DNA from: Synchiropus splendidus
Lineage: Eukaryota; Chordata; Actinopteri; Syngnathiformes; Callionymidae
Length of the DNA stretch: 64,000 nucleotides
Direction: 5' to 3'
Assembly: GCF_027744825.2 (NCBI RefSeq)
Contig: NC_071334.1
Span: 56,236,937 to 56,300,936 of the forward strand
Shown: positions 36,138 through 49,110 of the stretch, in pieces
Position numbering within the stretch: the first letter of the stretch is position 1
Layout: each line of letters opens with the position of its first letter
Translations under genes and position numbers: made by a program
Notes under the pieces: model-generated
The model's database searches: none
What the model was told of the DNA's origin: nothing
What the model saw: the letters and a program-made list of their open reading frames with translations, nothing else

Positions 36138-39044
36138 TGGTCTGTTTGAACTGGATTTGATTTGCCCTTAAAGCTGTGTCATATTTTGGACATAATCTAC
36201 ATTCAGAGTGACTCTGAATAATACAGTCATTTTCTGCTCACCATATATCCACCTTTCACTCTTTTCTCTGGACATGGCTGTATTACATGCTATTAACCTG
36301 ACAGTCTGTTCCACAGCAACCAGAATGGAAATACATGGAGCAACAAAGACTTTCCTAACCTAACTAAAAACCTTCAAAGGAAGTTGGCATGAAGTGGGAA
36401 GTTACACCTGAAACTTGACCGAAGGATCAGATGTCTCAGCTGCCATATATCATGGTGATGTTATCATGTTGCAGATGACTATAGGAAAAATGTTTCTTTC
36501 ATTCATGACAAAATCATTTCATTACACACATTTTAAGAGAGCCTAACATAATGTGTATCTATATACAGTGTTTTAAGGCAAAAAGAGTGAAAACAGAATG
36601 TGCTATCAACCTCCAACCTTCAACCCAGGCTGTGGTTCCTTCCTGCTGCATCAACTTTATAGTTTTGGAATATTTCCAGATGAATTGTTGACAGTCCAAA
36701 TAGTCCAAAACTACTACTTATAAACAGCGCATAAATATTGGCGATGCACACATGCCACATGCACATTTTTCTTGTGCTCCAAATTAACAGTGAGAGAACT
36801 GACTCAGTGGGCAGGACTCGGCATCAAGGCCTTGAATTTGATGTGTGGGTTATTGCATTCTTGGACTAACTTAGACTAACCATACAAGGTCATCCCACTG
36901 GGTAAAACAAATGTTCAATTGTACCATCACAGGCTTCATAATTTCCAAAACAATCATAAACTGATGAGAACGCTGCATAGTAGGTTGACTTGAAGAGTTT
37001 GACTGTAATGCAGGGACTGCGAGGACAGTTATCACTGAGGCTTTGCAAACGGTATTAACTAAACTGCAGTCACGGTAACAGCAAATGTTGCAAAGTTGTT
37101 AGGAGTTATGCTGACATTGACATTGTTCCTTACTGGCTTCAATTTTGCTATCACGTCATTCTGTCAAAAAAAAAAATGGTGATCATTTGTGTTCAAACTT
37201 AGCGCTGGAAGAGGTTATAAAACATCTTATTTAATCCCAACTAAAAATTGCTGAAAAGGCCTTTCAACCTGTGGTGTTTTCAGTTAAAAGTATTATATTA
37301 TTAGATGAGAGGGCCTTGTGTCAGATAAAAAGTCTGACATAAATAATCCTAAAAACAAACAAATTCAAATAGTGGCTATTAACTGACGTACAGCTTCGAC
37401 GTGAACACACACAACTCCTCCATTAAAAAAAATAAATGAATACAAATAAAATTCTAATTATGTTGGTAATAATTAATCGCCATTCATGTTTTTTTTTTTA
37501 ATTTATTTTGATTTCTGCAAATGTTCTATGGCAGTCGGAATGTCACAATGAAGACAAGATGAACTCGATTAAATGAAGTTCATTTTTATGTTTGGAAAGG
37601 ATGTTGTGGTCTTAGGTTATGACCTTCTGTTGCAATCCCTCCTTAAAAATACTGTATGGAAGGAAAAAAAAAAAAAAACCCTCTTCCACCAAGAGTGAAA
37701 TGTGATTGTACAACCTCCTGACTTTTAAGGAACAAAGGCAACACTGCAGTGGTGAAGTGCACAACTACCACTTCGGGTTGTTCTTTTTATTCTCATTGTG
37801 CTGCTGATGGCAACTTTTGAAGAACTGTCAACATTTGAACAATTTGTGTGACTCTGGGTCAGGCAGCACTTGAATTTTGTAAGGACTTGTAATATCAGAG
37901 AGAAGGTAACTAAAAATAAATAAAATAATAATGATACAAAAAATATTTTGTATGAATGATAATCTTCCTTTTCCCCTCCAAATTCAAATCCTCTAACATT
38001 CTGTCTTTGTGCAAAAACATTCTTGCTGCCACATCAGTCTAACCTTTGTGCCCTTCAATATTTTTGTGTTTTAAAGGAATGTTCCATGACACCTTATAAA
38101 GAACAATGGTTCATTCAACAGTTCAGTTTTAGCACAAGCGTGACAGTTTATGGGGCAGATTGAAAAGACCAAAGCTAAAGGAGATTAAACATTTTATATC
38201 ATGTTTTATCTGCAAAAAATGAAAAAAAAAAAATCACGAAATGACACATGATGAACAATCATAAATGTGCTTCCAAATCTTAAAAAAAAAATTATATCAG
38301 ATCAAATGTAAAAGCCAAGGAGGCATTACATATACCTTTGGTCATTGCAATGGAAAATATTGACCTGGCCCCGATGCCAACATTTGACATTTTCAGGCCA
38401 CCAATTAAAATAAAAATAAAAATAAAAATAACGAAACAAACGAATGAAAATCTGTTCTAACACCCCTGCAGGGGTTGATGTCACTTGTCACTATCACGTT
38501 TCTGTTGTGTGACCCCTGCTGCTTTAACAAGGCAGCGCACTTCACTGCTCTCTCCTCTCTGTTGATGGGGCTTATAAGCCTACATCATGCCCCAAGAACT
38601 GCTTTCACATCACAAACCCCACCACCACCACCTCAACTGCCACTGGATGTTTACACTGATCTCTTTATGGACTGGTGCCTTGGGGTGACAGCCCTGATTC
38701 TGTGCGTGTGCGTCTCGCCTTCATCACTGCGTGTGGAAAGTTCAGACAGCAGGGCTTTTTCAAAACCTTGCAATTACAGATACACTCACATTAATATATT
38801 GTATGTGGACACATGTGTCACCTTATTTCAGCCTTTAATTTTTGGAATTGAAATAATCACATTTGCAATTCATGTCTGAGCCTATTAGGTTTGATTCGAT
38901 TAGATAATACACATAAAAAATTAAGTCAGTGTTTAAATTTTAAATTAAATTCATGAATTACAAAAGAAAAATCCTCTTAGATCAGCATCAGTAGGATTTG
39001 GACTTTTTTTTTCCCTACATTGACAACATTCATAAATCAGTGTT
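36138..39044. other. Intronic, nothing recognised
   Basis: AT-rich with several A/T homopolymers and an AAAAAT repeat at 38406. The 134-codon plus-strand frame at 38475 has no family resemblance. Confidence 0.5.
38406..38431. repeat. (AAAAAT)n microsatellite
   Basis: AAAATAAAAATAAAAATAAA run. Confidence 0.95.
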
Positions 39045-39245
39045 CACTACTAGACCATGGGTCTCAAACTGGTCCCCAACGGGCAACAGAGGTTGCAGGT
39101 TTTGTTCCAGCCTGTCACCTGTTCAGCAGTCAGGTGTCAGAAGATCACTGGATTGTCAGTCTGGTGCTGCTTGTTTCAGCTGACACCTCATTGGTTAACA
39201 TTGGTTGCATGTGAGCTGCTCATACTTCTTACTCCAAAACATCAA
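39045..39245. repeat. Dispersed repeat fragment (GGGTCTCAAACTGG type)
   Basis: CCATGGGTCTCAAACTGGTC followed by GGTTGCAGGTTTTGTTCCAG and CAGGTGTCAGAAGATCACTG is a well-known fish DNA-transposon-derived sequence. A second terminus was not found. Confidence 0.5.
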
Positions 39246-39689
39246 GAGTGGGCTGCTCAGGTTTAAGAATATTAGCAGTTGCAAGTCGGGTTGACATGCA
39301 GATGATCAAGAGACGGTCTGAGCTCGGCTTCTATGAAGAGTGTTGTCTGAGTTAGGATCACCTTCTACGGATACCATGAGACCTGAGTAAGGGCCAAAAG
39401 GGTGGAGTTCACGAGATGGCAGCAAAGTACATGTTGCTGCTTTATGGTACGTTCATACTTAAGATGATTCGTGTCGCTTATTGCGCTATTTGCACCAAGT
39501 GGTGAGTGATTTTCTGAAGCACCATAGACTTCCTCAGTTTTTCCGTGTATCTCAAGTTAATTCAAAAGTTACAAATGTTGTGCACACCTGAACACAAGCT
39601 GCACCCACTAAACTTTAGAGGCAAAAAAAATGTAAATACACTAGCTCCACTGGTCTATAGCAAAAAAAAAATCTGTAACAAAATGATCA

Positions 39690-40290
39690 TGCACGTGATG
39701 GACCTGGAAGACAATGCTGATAGGCTGAATGAACAAGAGTTCTGCCAGGACGTTGGACAGAAAGTAGTACAGTACAGGAAGAAGGTGGAGGAGAATGACG
39801 GGAGAACTGACTTTCTGGAATCGCCGGGAAAGAGAAACAACTTCTGGAAAATGCTGAAAAGTCCAATCTGAAGGGATTTGTGACTAAAGTAATCAAAGAG
39901 AATGTGGATTTCAACGGTGAAAGTGATGTTACCTACACTCAGCGAACAGGTCCGCAACCAGAAGAAGGAGGAAAGCCAAGATCTAACATCATAAGATTCA
40001 GAGAGGAGTCAAGATAGATGACCAAAACAACACCTGAATTTTATGGACCATGGCTTCACATCTAAAATTTATGTGGAGGAAACTGCTGCCACTCAGAAAA
40101 AAAAACATCTATTCATGCATTCTCTTCCCTGCGAGACTTGTGGTGAGGGGGAAGGATGACAACATCCAGATACTGAAGAATCGTAAGGAGGTGGAGGACG
40201 CAGTTTTGAGACTCGCGCAAGACATAGAGGAAAGCGCACTGTTGCATGGAAAAAAGGGGGCGGGGCCCAGCGGCACTTCTGTGTAGGGTA
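39690..40290 (+). mobile_element. L1/Tx1-like LINE ORF1 remnant
   Basis: Two broken plus-strand frames resemble the ORF1 nucleic-acid chaperone of L1-type LINEs. The first has a coiled-coil-like stretch leading into RTDFLESPGKRNNFW, comparable to the L-E-x-R-x-R-R-N-N motif. In another frame comes GKPRSNIIRFRE, comparable to 'R-P-I-I-x-R-F'. A third piece is YSCILFPARLVV, comparable to the late 'F-P-A-R-L' motif. Stops and frame changes separate them. Order and spacing fit one decayed ORF1. No reverse transcriptase follows directly. Confidence 0.6.
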
Positions 40291-40454
40291 AGAAAAGAAG
40301 CAATTCAGTAAGAGACATAGAAACTAAGAAAAACATAGTCACAGTGATCAGCAGTCTGAGTCATTTGAGTCGTCAAAAAGGTGCTAGGACACTTAGATTC
40401 GAAAACACGGTTACTCATTGAAACAAATGAATGAGGAAAACAACATTGTAGATA

Positions 40455-40710
40455 CAAGATTTTTGACAGCTGTTGGGAGGAGTCAGTTAAGGTGGATCGG
40501 TCACCTCATGAGGATGCCCCCACGGCGCCTCTCTTAGGAGGTGTTTAAGGCACGGCCTGCAACTCCTCGAGGAGATCGAGGAGTATATCTCTTCACTGGC
40601 CTGGGAGCATCTCTGGATCCCCCAGTCGGTGCTGGTGTATGTTGCCCAGAAGAAGGGCATTTGGCACGAAACTGATTTTTGAAACCGGATGAGGATGGAT
40701 GGACGTTTTG
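40455..40710 (+). mobile_element. Non-LTR retrotransposon 3' end
   Basis: Plus-strand translation in shifting frames gives RWIGHLMRMPPRRLS, then LAWEHLWIPQSVLVYVAQKK and GIWHETDF. This is the familiar C-terminus of fish LINE proteins ('FGHL-RMPPGRLP ... LAWERLGIPPEEL'). A GGATGAGGATGGATGG tail follows, as at the 3' end of these elements. It may be the other end of the LINE at 39690 after internal loss, or a separate insertion. Confidence 0.65.
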
Positions 40711-42840
40711 GGGTCTTGCAGATCTTTCAGGGGCACTATCAACTGTGTGAGTCAGCAACCGCTACAGCTTCTCGCTCTCTGCATATGCCATTGCACAGTC
40801 ACAGTTTCATGACTTAACTTGATGCTGAAATTCTGATATTTCAACTTGAGTGATCAGTAGTACTGAATCGCTTGAAAAATAAAATATATAAAATATAATT
40901 TCAGCTTCTTCTATCTAATAAATATGTCCCTCAAAAATGCATAAAGAAAGATTTTAGTCTTCAGAGGAAAAAGACAAATCAGCCATAAAATGCCACATTA
41001 TCTTGAGGAAAAGCTTTGAAGAAGAATTGAAGTTAATAAAACAGCTAACAGTTAATATTACATCTTCATTGAACTCATAGAAGTCTTCATACTGTAATAC
41101 ATGAAGGTCACCGTCAACACATGACCACTTATCTTCAGTTCAATGGTAATTGTATCGCATATTATTGATGAATTATTTAAAAGGCAAAAACTGTTGGATT
41201 TCCTTTTGTGTTCTGCAAGCAGTTTCGCCATGTTGCTGACTCTATCCTGCACTGTATTGACCGAGTATAGATGTCACGAAAACATTCGAGGAGTACTCAA
41301 CAAACTAGTTGGCACAAAGGCAGTTTAAAAATTGGAAAATTGATTTATTGTCTTTCTGTGATGGCACAGCCTGGTCCTTCTGTGCAAGAGAGTACCCGAC
41401 AGGCTATAACAGATTGTTTCTGCTAAGAAACTCAGTGTGACGCTGCCTGGACTTCTGCTCACTTGTCGCAGATAGCACTCACCCAAGGGAGGATTTACTT
41501 TCGTATCAAAAGTGATCCACTTCTATTGTAGGAAACATTGCATTATATTTGCACTGTTCTGTGCCACTGAATTGTGCGTACACTGTACACAATGCTGAAT
41601 TGGTTTTATGAGCAGTTCTGACCGCTGTTGATGTGCATTCCAAATCAGCTGCGAGATTCCACCCATCATTTTAACCGTTGCTCTTGCTGCAATGTGGAAA
41701 AAGGTGAAGCAGCGCAAGTAAGGTGAGAGCTTCATTCATCAAACCTCAAGTGAATACGAGTGATTCTTTGAAAAGTTGTTCAATTACTGCCACACTTGAA
41801 CTCGCAAAATATCTTTAATCTCTGATCACCAGGGAAACTTCATCGTGCACTGTGCATTGACAATGAAAATAAATGCAGAGCTGCAGAATGAGCAGAAGAT
41901 TGTACAGATTGTTTGAAGTTGCTACAACTGAAAGCCACCGCTGAGACTTTCATAAATCATGTTCATCATTCCTGCATCAAAACTTGATCATTCGACTTCT
42001 TTAATTGTATTGAAAAACGTTTCAATGACACGTAGGCTTCTTTGCTCTGGAATGAAATGAGCTTTTTAATGCTTCTCATGGTGTCCAACGATAAAAAATT
42101 CTCAAATTCACACTAAACACATTTGTTTTCCTTTTTATTACCAAATGTTTTAATGTTAAATGCATCCCAAAACATGCCATTATCAAGTGAAAACATTGTT
42201 TTTCTTCTCTTTCTGTAACACTCTATTCCAAGCTAAAAGGGCTAAGGCTGATGTACCATTCCTGTTCCGTACACGTCTGTGACGAATATTGAGTTAAAGC
42301 TTTTTCCAACTATTGCAGTTTCCCTTTCAACCTTGGACGCTTGTGCTTCATTGTAAAACATCTAAGTAAGATGACATTCTAAAAAATAGCATTTTAGATC
42401 ATAATATTGATGTAAAGTGTTACAAAGTTCAATTGGCACTGTAGTCAAAGTCAAGCCGACCTTACACATTTTAAGTCCTGGCAAGGGCAAATAAATAAAT
42501 AAAATAAGTAAAGGTAAAAGATTTCTGAAAAGCAAATACAGGTGTGTGTAAGGCAGCATGACTGGCATTGCTTTGCACCTACATTGACGATAACTCCAGC
42601 CACACGTAATCACATATTTTCTAATCCGATAATTTTGTGTGATGCTTTTAAAAAGTGTTCCGCCATTTCAGCCGCCCGTAGAAATTCACTTTAAATAATA
42701 TGCCTGGCCTGTATTTGGTGCTACAATGCTTTCAAAACAAACCAAGAAAACAGCACAGCACACAGGCATATATTTCTTGTGCATAAGTGTTTGCATATCT
42801 GCTAAACAAACCGAACATAAAAAAAGCGTGTTGTGAAGTA

Positions 42841-43236
42841 ATAACTTTGAGGGAGAGAGCCGAGGCAGATGGGGCAGTGACGTCATTGTTCACAAAAAAG
42901 ATCCGGATCAGAGACACAGATCCGGTGCCGAATCTATGTGGACAAAATGAGTCTCTGATACCAGACTTATGCAAAATCTACAGACTCCCTTCACGTGTGG
43001 AGAGGGTCTTTGTAAAAATGATGATGGACAGACTGACAGACAACATTAGGGAGAAGTCTCCCTGGACCAGGTTTGCTGTTGTGACTTATTGTGAGTGCAA
43101 AGAAGAGTGGGAGAAGGATGAGAGGACAAGGTATGAGCTGGAAAGAAGAGGGAGTTGGTATAAGTTATTGGACAGAGCATTTGATAGAGACCAAGAAGAG
43201 GAGACAGCAGAAAGAGCGCACAGGGAGGCATCTTAA
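42841..43236 (+). pseudogene. Unrecognised charged ORF, possibly an old retroelement gag remnant
   Basis: A plus-strand frame (149 codons if started at 42787) is rich in charged residues and has coding-like composition: RVERVFVKMMMDRLTDN, SPWTRFAVVTYCECKEEW, RRGSWYKLLDRAFDRD, then a stop at 43236. Downstream, other frames continue with similar composition (SSDDTKAICSLRSGRVEQG, AIVPRGHWQWEGFTWNKT) but contain stops. The W...AVVTYC..C pattern and acidic helices remind me of the N-terminus of fish endogenous-retrovirus gag, but that is a guess. No LTR, pol or env was recognised nearby. Could be an unknown gene relic. Confidence 0.3.
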
Positions 43237-44665
43237 GTGACAGAAGTGAGACCTGCCATGATATAAGGAGACAGTAGCGATGACACAAAGGCAATATGCA
43301 GTCTGAGAAGTGGCAGAGTTGAACAAGGTCAGAAATGAGTATATCAGTGGGACATGTAAAGAAGCTTGGCGATAAAGCTAAGGAGCCCAGAACCCCAGGT
43401 ACCGGGGTCAGAAAGATCAAATCTGATCAGTATTTTCCACTTTAACCATGATGCCATAGTGCCAAGAGGACATTGGCAGTGGGAGGGTTTTACCTGGAAT
43501 AAGACCACAGAGCTAGCAGAGTAACAATTGTTGGGGATGCCCACTTGACACAAATTGCATTTTGCATCAAAGTGATCCCGTCAGAGCAAACAAGCTAGCA
43601 ACTAGAGAAAGCTTTTTTGGAGTAGATTTGCAGACTTTTATTTGTCTTGCCTGTACAGCATGTGGATGTTTGCAGAGAAAGCTGCTTTCAGATTGAACTC
43701 TGCAAATGAGACGCTTTGCCTTTTCGTTTGATCTTGAAACATGTCTAAAGAGACGGTATGAAAGGAAGTGGTAATCAGTTGGTGTCAGATGGTTATGAAT
43801 GATTTTTGTTATTTTCAGTTCTCTTTATTTCTGCAGACAGTACCACTGTCGTAATAGATCCTCACTACCAAACCCTAAGAATAGACAAGACAAAAGAAAG
43901 AGAGAAAAAATGCCGGCTGGCTCTCTGACACACAAACACAAGCACACTCACACACATGCAACCCCCTGAGTAGATCAAGGCTTATCCACCCACAGTGGCT
44001 GTCGGCCCCCTTGATGATGGAGGCTTGAATCCAAAGTACCAGCTTATATCTGCAGATCAATGGACAACCTCCCAACCAGCTGCAGCCAGATGGACCAACA
44101 CTACACTGCTTAAAGTTGGATGAACACGCAGCACCAGCCGACAAACTGAATGCCATACCAGTCTAATTCATACAGATCTATATATATATATATATACAAT
44201 TTATTTGTATTCCCATTTTCCTCATACTTCTTGATTCCATTCATTTCCCAAGTTGAACTTTCATATCACTATTTAAAAAAGGTTGTAGCTTGGCAACTGT
44301 TCTGCAAATCTGCCAAGAGGAATCTTCAGTGTGATGGGAATAAACTCACTCAGCATCATAACATAACTGTCATTGATATGTATCAGTTACACTGCAGTCA
44401 TTCTTCTTCATCTCTAAAGCAACAATGATGACGACGGTGCTGGGCATCATCACTGTCATTTACACGGGACCAGCCTCCACCACTATTCGCAGGGTATTAC
44501 CTTCCACGCCTTCTGAAGCGTCTGCGGATATTTCGCTACACGTCGGCACAGTGTCACTCTCTGTTCCACTGCCGGGGGGAATAACTTCACCAGAGGACAT
44601 ATACTCATCAAATATAACCCACCTGCTCTCTGTCAACTCAAAAGGTCGACAGAAACACACCCTGG
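43237..44665. other. Region downstream of the charged ORF; otherwise nothing recognised
   Basis: The first 300 bp may continue the relic at 42841-43236 in shifted frames. The rest is unique with a small TA repeat at 44179. Confidence 0.4.
44179..44196. repeat. (TA)n microsatellite
   Basis: About nine TA units. Confidence 0.95.
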
Positions 44666-44745
44666 TGAAGGGAATTCTGGCTCTTTTTAGTGAGCCAGAT
44701 CATTCACCCGGCTCTTTCGACTCCTGAACGGCTCCTCATTTTGTC
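44666..44745. repeat. hAT-type terminal fragment
   Basis: GAATTCTGGCTCTTTTTAGT followed by GAGCCAGATCATTCACCCGG and CTCTTTCGACTCCTGAACGG matches the end of an abundant fish hAT family ('GGGAATTCCGGCTCTTTTTA'). Only one end is present. Confidence 0.55.
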
Positions 44746-45207
44746 ACTTATGCATTTTATATTTCAGCCAAATTTAGTGCTGCTTGGTTTATGATATGCA
44801 TGTGTGTCCATATCTCTTCAATAACTAAATCCATCCTTTGGACTGAAGTACGAACCAGTAGCAATTACATGATTTTCTAATATCAGCAGATCGTTGAAGC
44901 CTGTTTTCTTCACTTTTACAGACTCTTACTTCACTCTCTGAAGCCACTTCATGAATACACTGACTGGCTTGTAGAACCACTCAGCTACACAACAGACACA
45001 CAGATAGAAACATCTTTAAGAACGTCAGTGTAGAAGGACAGCTAATGAGATGTTCAGTGTTTGTTTACAGACAAATAATCACAAAAAGAAGCCAGAAGAA
45101 CAGCAGAATGTGGAACGGAGCACAGCCAATCAAGAAGCGATCCAACAGAGAAACAGGGAAGTTTGGACAGTCATTGAATTGACAACAATAAAAACACTGG
45201 TTTCTAA

Positions 45208-45236
45208 GAGATTCATTTCTAGGAGAAATGAATCTC
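45208..45236. repeat. Short perfect hairpin, 13-bp arms
   Basis: GAGATTCATTTCT, AGG, AGAAATGAATCTC. Arms are perfect with a 3-base centre. No T-run or gene context suggests a terminator; eukaryotic intronic sequence. Confidence 0.85.
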
Positions 45237-46836
45237 AATTCATTCTCCAGCCATCTTCACCTGGTCTGTCTCTTCAAATGCCAGGGCAGGACGCAAAGCT
45301 TTATTTATGCCAGGACCTGTTCCTATCATTTGGTTACATCCGGGATTTTTTCATTTCAAACACGCCAGAAACCGCCATGTTCATGTCCACCTCCATGATG
45401 CATGTTGTGTTTTCCACTTATGTTGGCGAATCCACCTTGTTTTATAGTGTGTGATCCCATGAAACTTCATCTTTTAAAAGGAGATCATTATTCTGAAGGC
45501 ATGGCGCGGCTTACATTTCGTTGGCGTGGCATTACATCCGTGTTTTTTTGTGCATGTGTAGCATGACAGATTCAGGTAATTTAGTGCTACAGCTGCAACA
45601 GGGCGACCAGGCTTTCAAACAGGTTTGATTTTCATCCAGAGGGGGTTGTGGTGTGTTAATCGCTTCTTGCTACCTGATCCCCAGATTAGTCGCACAAGTG
45701 AAAATTGGATTTTTGTCTCAAACAAGCTCTTTTTTAATTGCACATAATTCACTTACCATGGCTCTTCAACAACAGTAATTTTTACTTAAGTTGTAAACAA
45801 CGTAAACCAAGAAGAATTGTGGATATTAACATTCAGGCCTCGAGTATTAGTGGGATAACATATAGTTGTGTACACTACTCCACCTCTACATCAAGATCAA
45901 AAGAGAACAGAGTGAACCGCAGATGTACATCAATGTTTGGACAATTTGGTTTCTTTGTGTCTTTGCTACCATTATGGTGACCCTTATTATGCTACAACCA
46001 TTTGCAGCGCCAATACAATATAATATAATAGTTGGTTCAAGGATGTAATTTCATCTTTAAATACTAAGATTGAGAAACTGCACAGCAGGTCAATGAAGTC
46101 CAGCTCTTAGCAGAGTGGGCGGAAGGTAAAAATAGCTGGTTTTAAAATGCACAAAGAACAAAAATGTAGATATTTATCACAAAGCAAGCTGATCGATGTT
46201 GAGTGTCTCATGTTGACATTCACAAAAGTGGCTTTTGATGAATTCTGTTTGGCAGTTATACTCTTTACACTTGACTGGACTCGAGTCGTTCAGCTAAGCA
46301 GCGGTGCAGGTGAGAATGAAGTGCTTTGCCCGTCTGTGCCACAAAGTGTGGCGCTGAAAAATGGATGGTTCATTGTCGTGCAATGTGTCACCAAGATCTT
46401 CAGAAATGGGAATACACATCTCCACACAGTTTCAGTGTTTCTGACTGCTTGGAACCGATGAGATGTGGACGCCACTCTATTTTTATTTATTTATTGATTT
46501 CCATTTCAGCAGAGTAAGTGAATGCAGCGTTCGATGACATCATGAAAGGCACTATTGGAAAAATAATTTCCTCTTCCCTGTTGTCTGACTGATTATTTGT
46601 TGTTTGTTTGACTGCCTCTTCCTTGACTGTGAAGCAGCTTTACGGCGAAGATGATTCATGGCATTCAGCCTGTTTTAGGGTTTACTGTCAATGGAAAAGG
46701 CCTCCGATGCATGACAACCACTGACTGCATTTCATCATCTTAGTCTCCCTCTCTATTTCTTTGCCCGAGTCCACATTAAAGTATGCACAACTTGAGGTTT
46801 TTGCACCACAGCTGTCAAGACTGTGGGATCAAACTA

Positions 46837-47055
46837 ATCAAAGTTAATCCTCATGAGCAACTTCAAGGATAAACAAGTGATTAGGAGGCCAGGCGTGTGA
46901 TTGTGTTGTAGAAGGAGACGCCTGTCCGCAGCTAGCTGGTGGAGCTCTTTTTCTTCTGGAAGAACAGCCTCCAAACCTAATCTCAGAATGTTGGTCACCC
47001 CCTCCAGCCCCACATATATCATCTTCAAGTCCAACTGCAGAGGCGGCTGTTACCA
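46837..47055 (-). pseudogene. Possible importin-alpha (KPNA) ARM-repeat remnant
   Basis: On the minus strand PPLQLDLKMIYVGLEGVTNI-LRLG resembles the late ARM repeats of importin alpha (compare 'PLC-LL ... KIVQV-L-GL-NILRLG'). It continues for about 50 more codons with a loosely similar LQHN segment, as in the C-terminal 'LQ-HEN'. A stop lies immediately upstream and there is no Met. A 41-bp piece (47015-47055) recurs at 50131-50171 with about 86 percent identity, so this may be a dispersed repeat rather than a single processed pseudogene. Confidence 0.3.
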
Positions 47056-47316
47056 ATCCAGAAGAAGTAGACATATAGCCTGGAGACGGCAAGAAAGACG
47101 CATATTTAAAGTTAAAAAGAAGGGCTGATGCAACTCCAAAAAAAAGGAGAAAATTCAATTTCATTTTTCGGTAAGTGGGACTATCAGTGGGATTCCCATT
47201 TTATACTTTATATATACTTTATATATACTGTAACTATATACTATATACTGTATATACTGTAAAGAATGCATGTCTTTGGGGACACCCATGTTGGTTTATA
47301 TATATACATTTTTTAT

Positions 47317-47586
<270 letters not shown>

Positions 47587-48471
47587 CAAGACCAGATGAA
47601 GTCATGCTCTCTCGGGAAAATCCATGCTAGATTCAGCTTCTCCGCATACAAGAAGCATGAAAGGTTCAAAGCAGAAAAACCAAGTCACTCTCTGACTCAG
47701 TTGAAACTCAGAATCCTACAGGCATGTGTTGTACGGACTGTATGGTCCGCCACATTCATGGGACACGCTGCCAAGCACTGGGATCACAAATATCCCGCAG
47801 TCTTTTCCAAAGGTAGATGGACAGGGCATTGAACCAGTGGGGAAATACACAGCAGAACAATACAGTCTTTACTCCTGGAGTTCAATACACGCATCAATTT
47901 ACACAAACTGAAGAAGAAAGTAGCCAGAGAAAATCGTTACGGTGGAAAGTATGCGGTTTTAAATGGTGTGCTGCCGGCAACTGGTGATTGCTTCAGTGAC
48001 ACGGCATGGTCCATTGGGTAGACGGATCTGCGCCGTGATCACTGCCCTCGGGCTGTAAGCTACTAATTACTTATTAATGAACAGCTCGGACGGTCGGAGG
48101 AAGCACAAGTGACTTGCTCCGACTGAGCAGACTCCAGCATAACTGTACGTGTAGTTTGTGGAGGATTCTTGACACATGGGCTGCTCATCGCATGATAACT
48201 CACTTGACAGAAAATCATTACTATACGTAGGAGATTGTCAAATCACTTCAATGAATCAAAACAAATTGACAAATGAAGTATTTCGATGATCACCAGTAAC
48301 ATTCCTGTGGTTCTCGAGAGAATGAGCGTTGCCTTAAACATCCACAACAGATGTAGAGAGATGCAGCAAGTTTGTCTCAGCAGGAAAATGAAGATACACG
48401 TTATACACAGCGTCATGAGGGTCTGTACTCCTCTCATTCACCTCTCTTTGTTTGTCTCCTAGTGAATATAC

Positions 48472-49110
48472 TAGGGATGCACTGAGCATTTGTTGGCTGA
48501 ATATGTTTGGCCAAATAGCGAAGAGTCCCCGAAGTTGAATAGTGCCGTCTGCAGCCTGGAACGATGACTCTCGCTTCAGATTGACAATGCAGTGAATGTG
48601 AATGTGTTTCTTAAATACAAAAATGAGCCGAGGAGGTGAACTAAGCTTTCTCAGGCCACTGATGAAATTCTGGCAACCCGGTCCCTCATTCTCAAAGTGC
48701 CATGAAAACCTAGCAACACCCCACCCCCACTTCAGCAGTGATGACACAGACTCCGCAGCTCACTGCCTGGTGAGGTGGCGACTGAAAAGGAGCGGTACGA
48801 CACAAGTAGAAATGATTTTGACTTTCCTCTTCATTTGATCATTTCTTTGTGATCCATGGGCGTCTAACCCCTGATTTAGAACCTTCTGCATACTTTATCA
48901 ATTTACTAATCAGTAGGAAACTGTGTTATATTATGTTTTTTATTATTATTATTACTGTAATATTATTATTTGAAAGTCTGACACAAAACATTGACTTTCT
49001 TTGACAAACGTATGTAAATATGTTATTGACTATTCATGCAACATTTTCAAAAATTGTATAAAGCTTAACCACATTAGTTATTCAGTATTTTTTGGTATTG
49101 AGCATCTTTG
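48472..49110. mobile_element. hAT-like element, family 'TAGGGGTGCAC', copy 2 (inverted)
   Basis: The left end is TAGGGATGCACTGAGCATT, followed by the subterminal TTGGCTGAATATGTTTGGCC. The opposite end, reverse-complemented, starts CAAAGATGCTCAATACC. Its right third is the reverse complement of part of the copy at 2387-3095. No target duplication is visible (left flank GAATATAC). Confidence 0.6.

Noticed and set aside
44425..44727. 100-codon plus-strand frame near 44.4 kb
   Set aside because: Its 3' part is a hAT terminal fragment and the remainder has no domain.
45208..45236. Hairpin as a transcription terminator
   Set aside because: Bacterial-type terminators do not apply here and no T-run follows; only a short inverted repeat.
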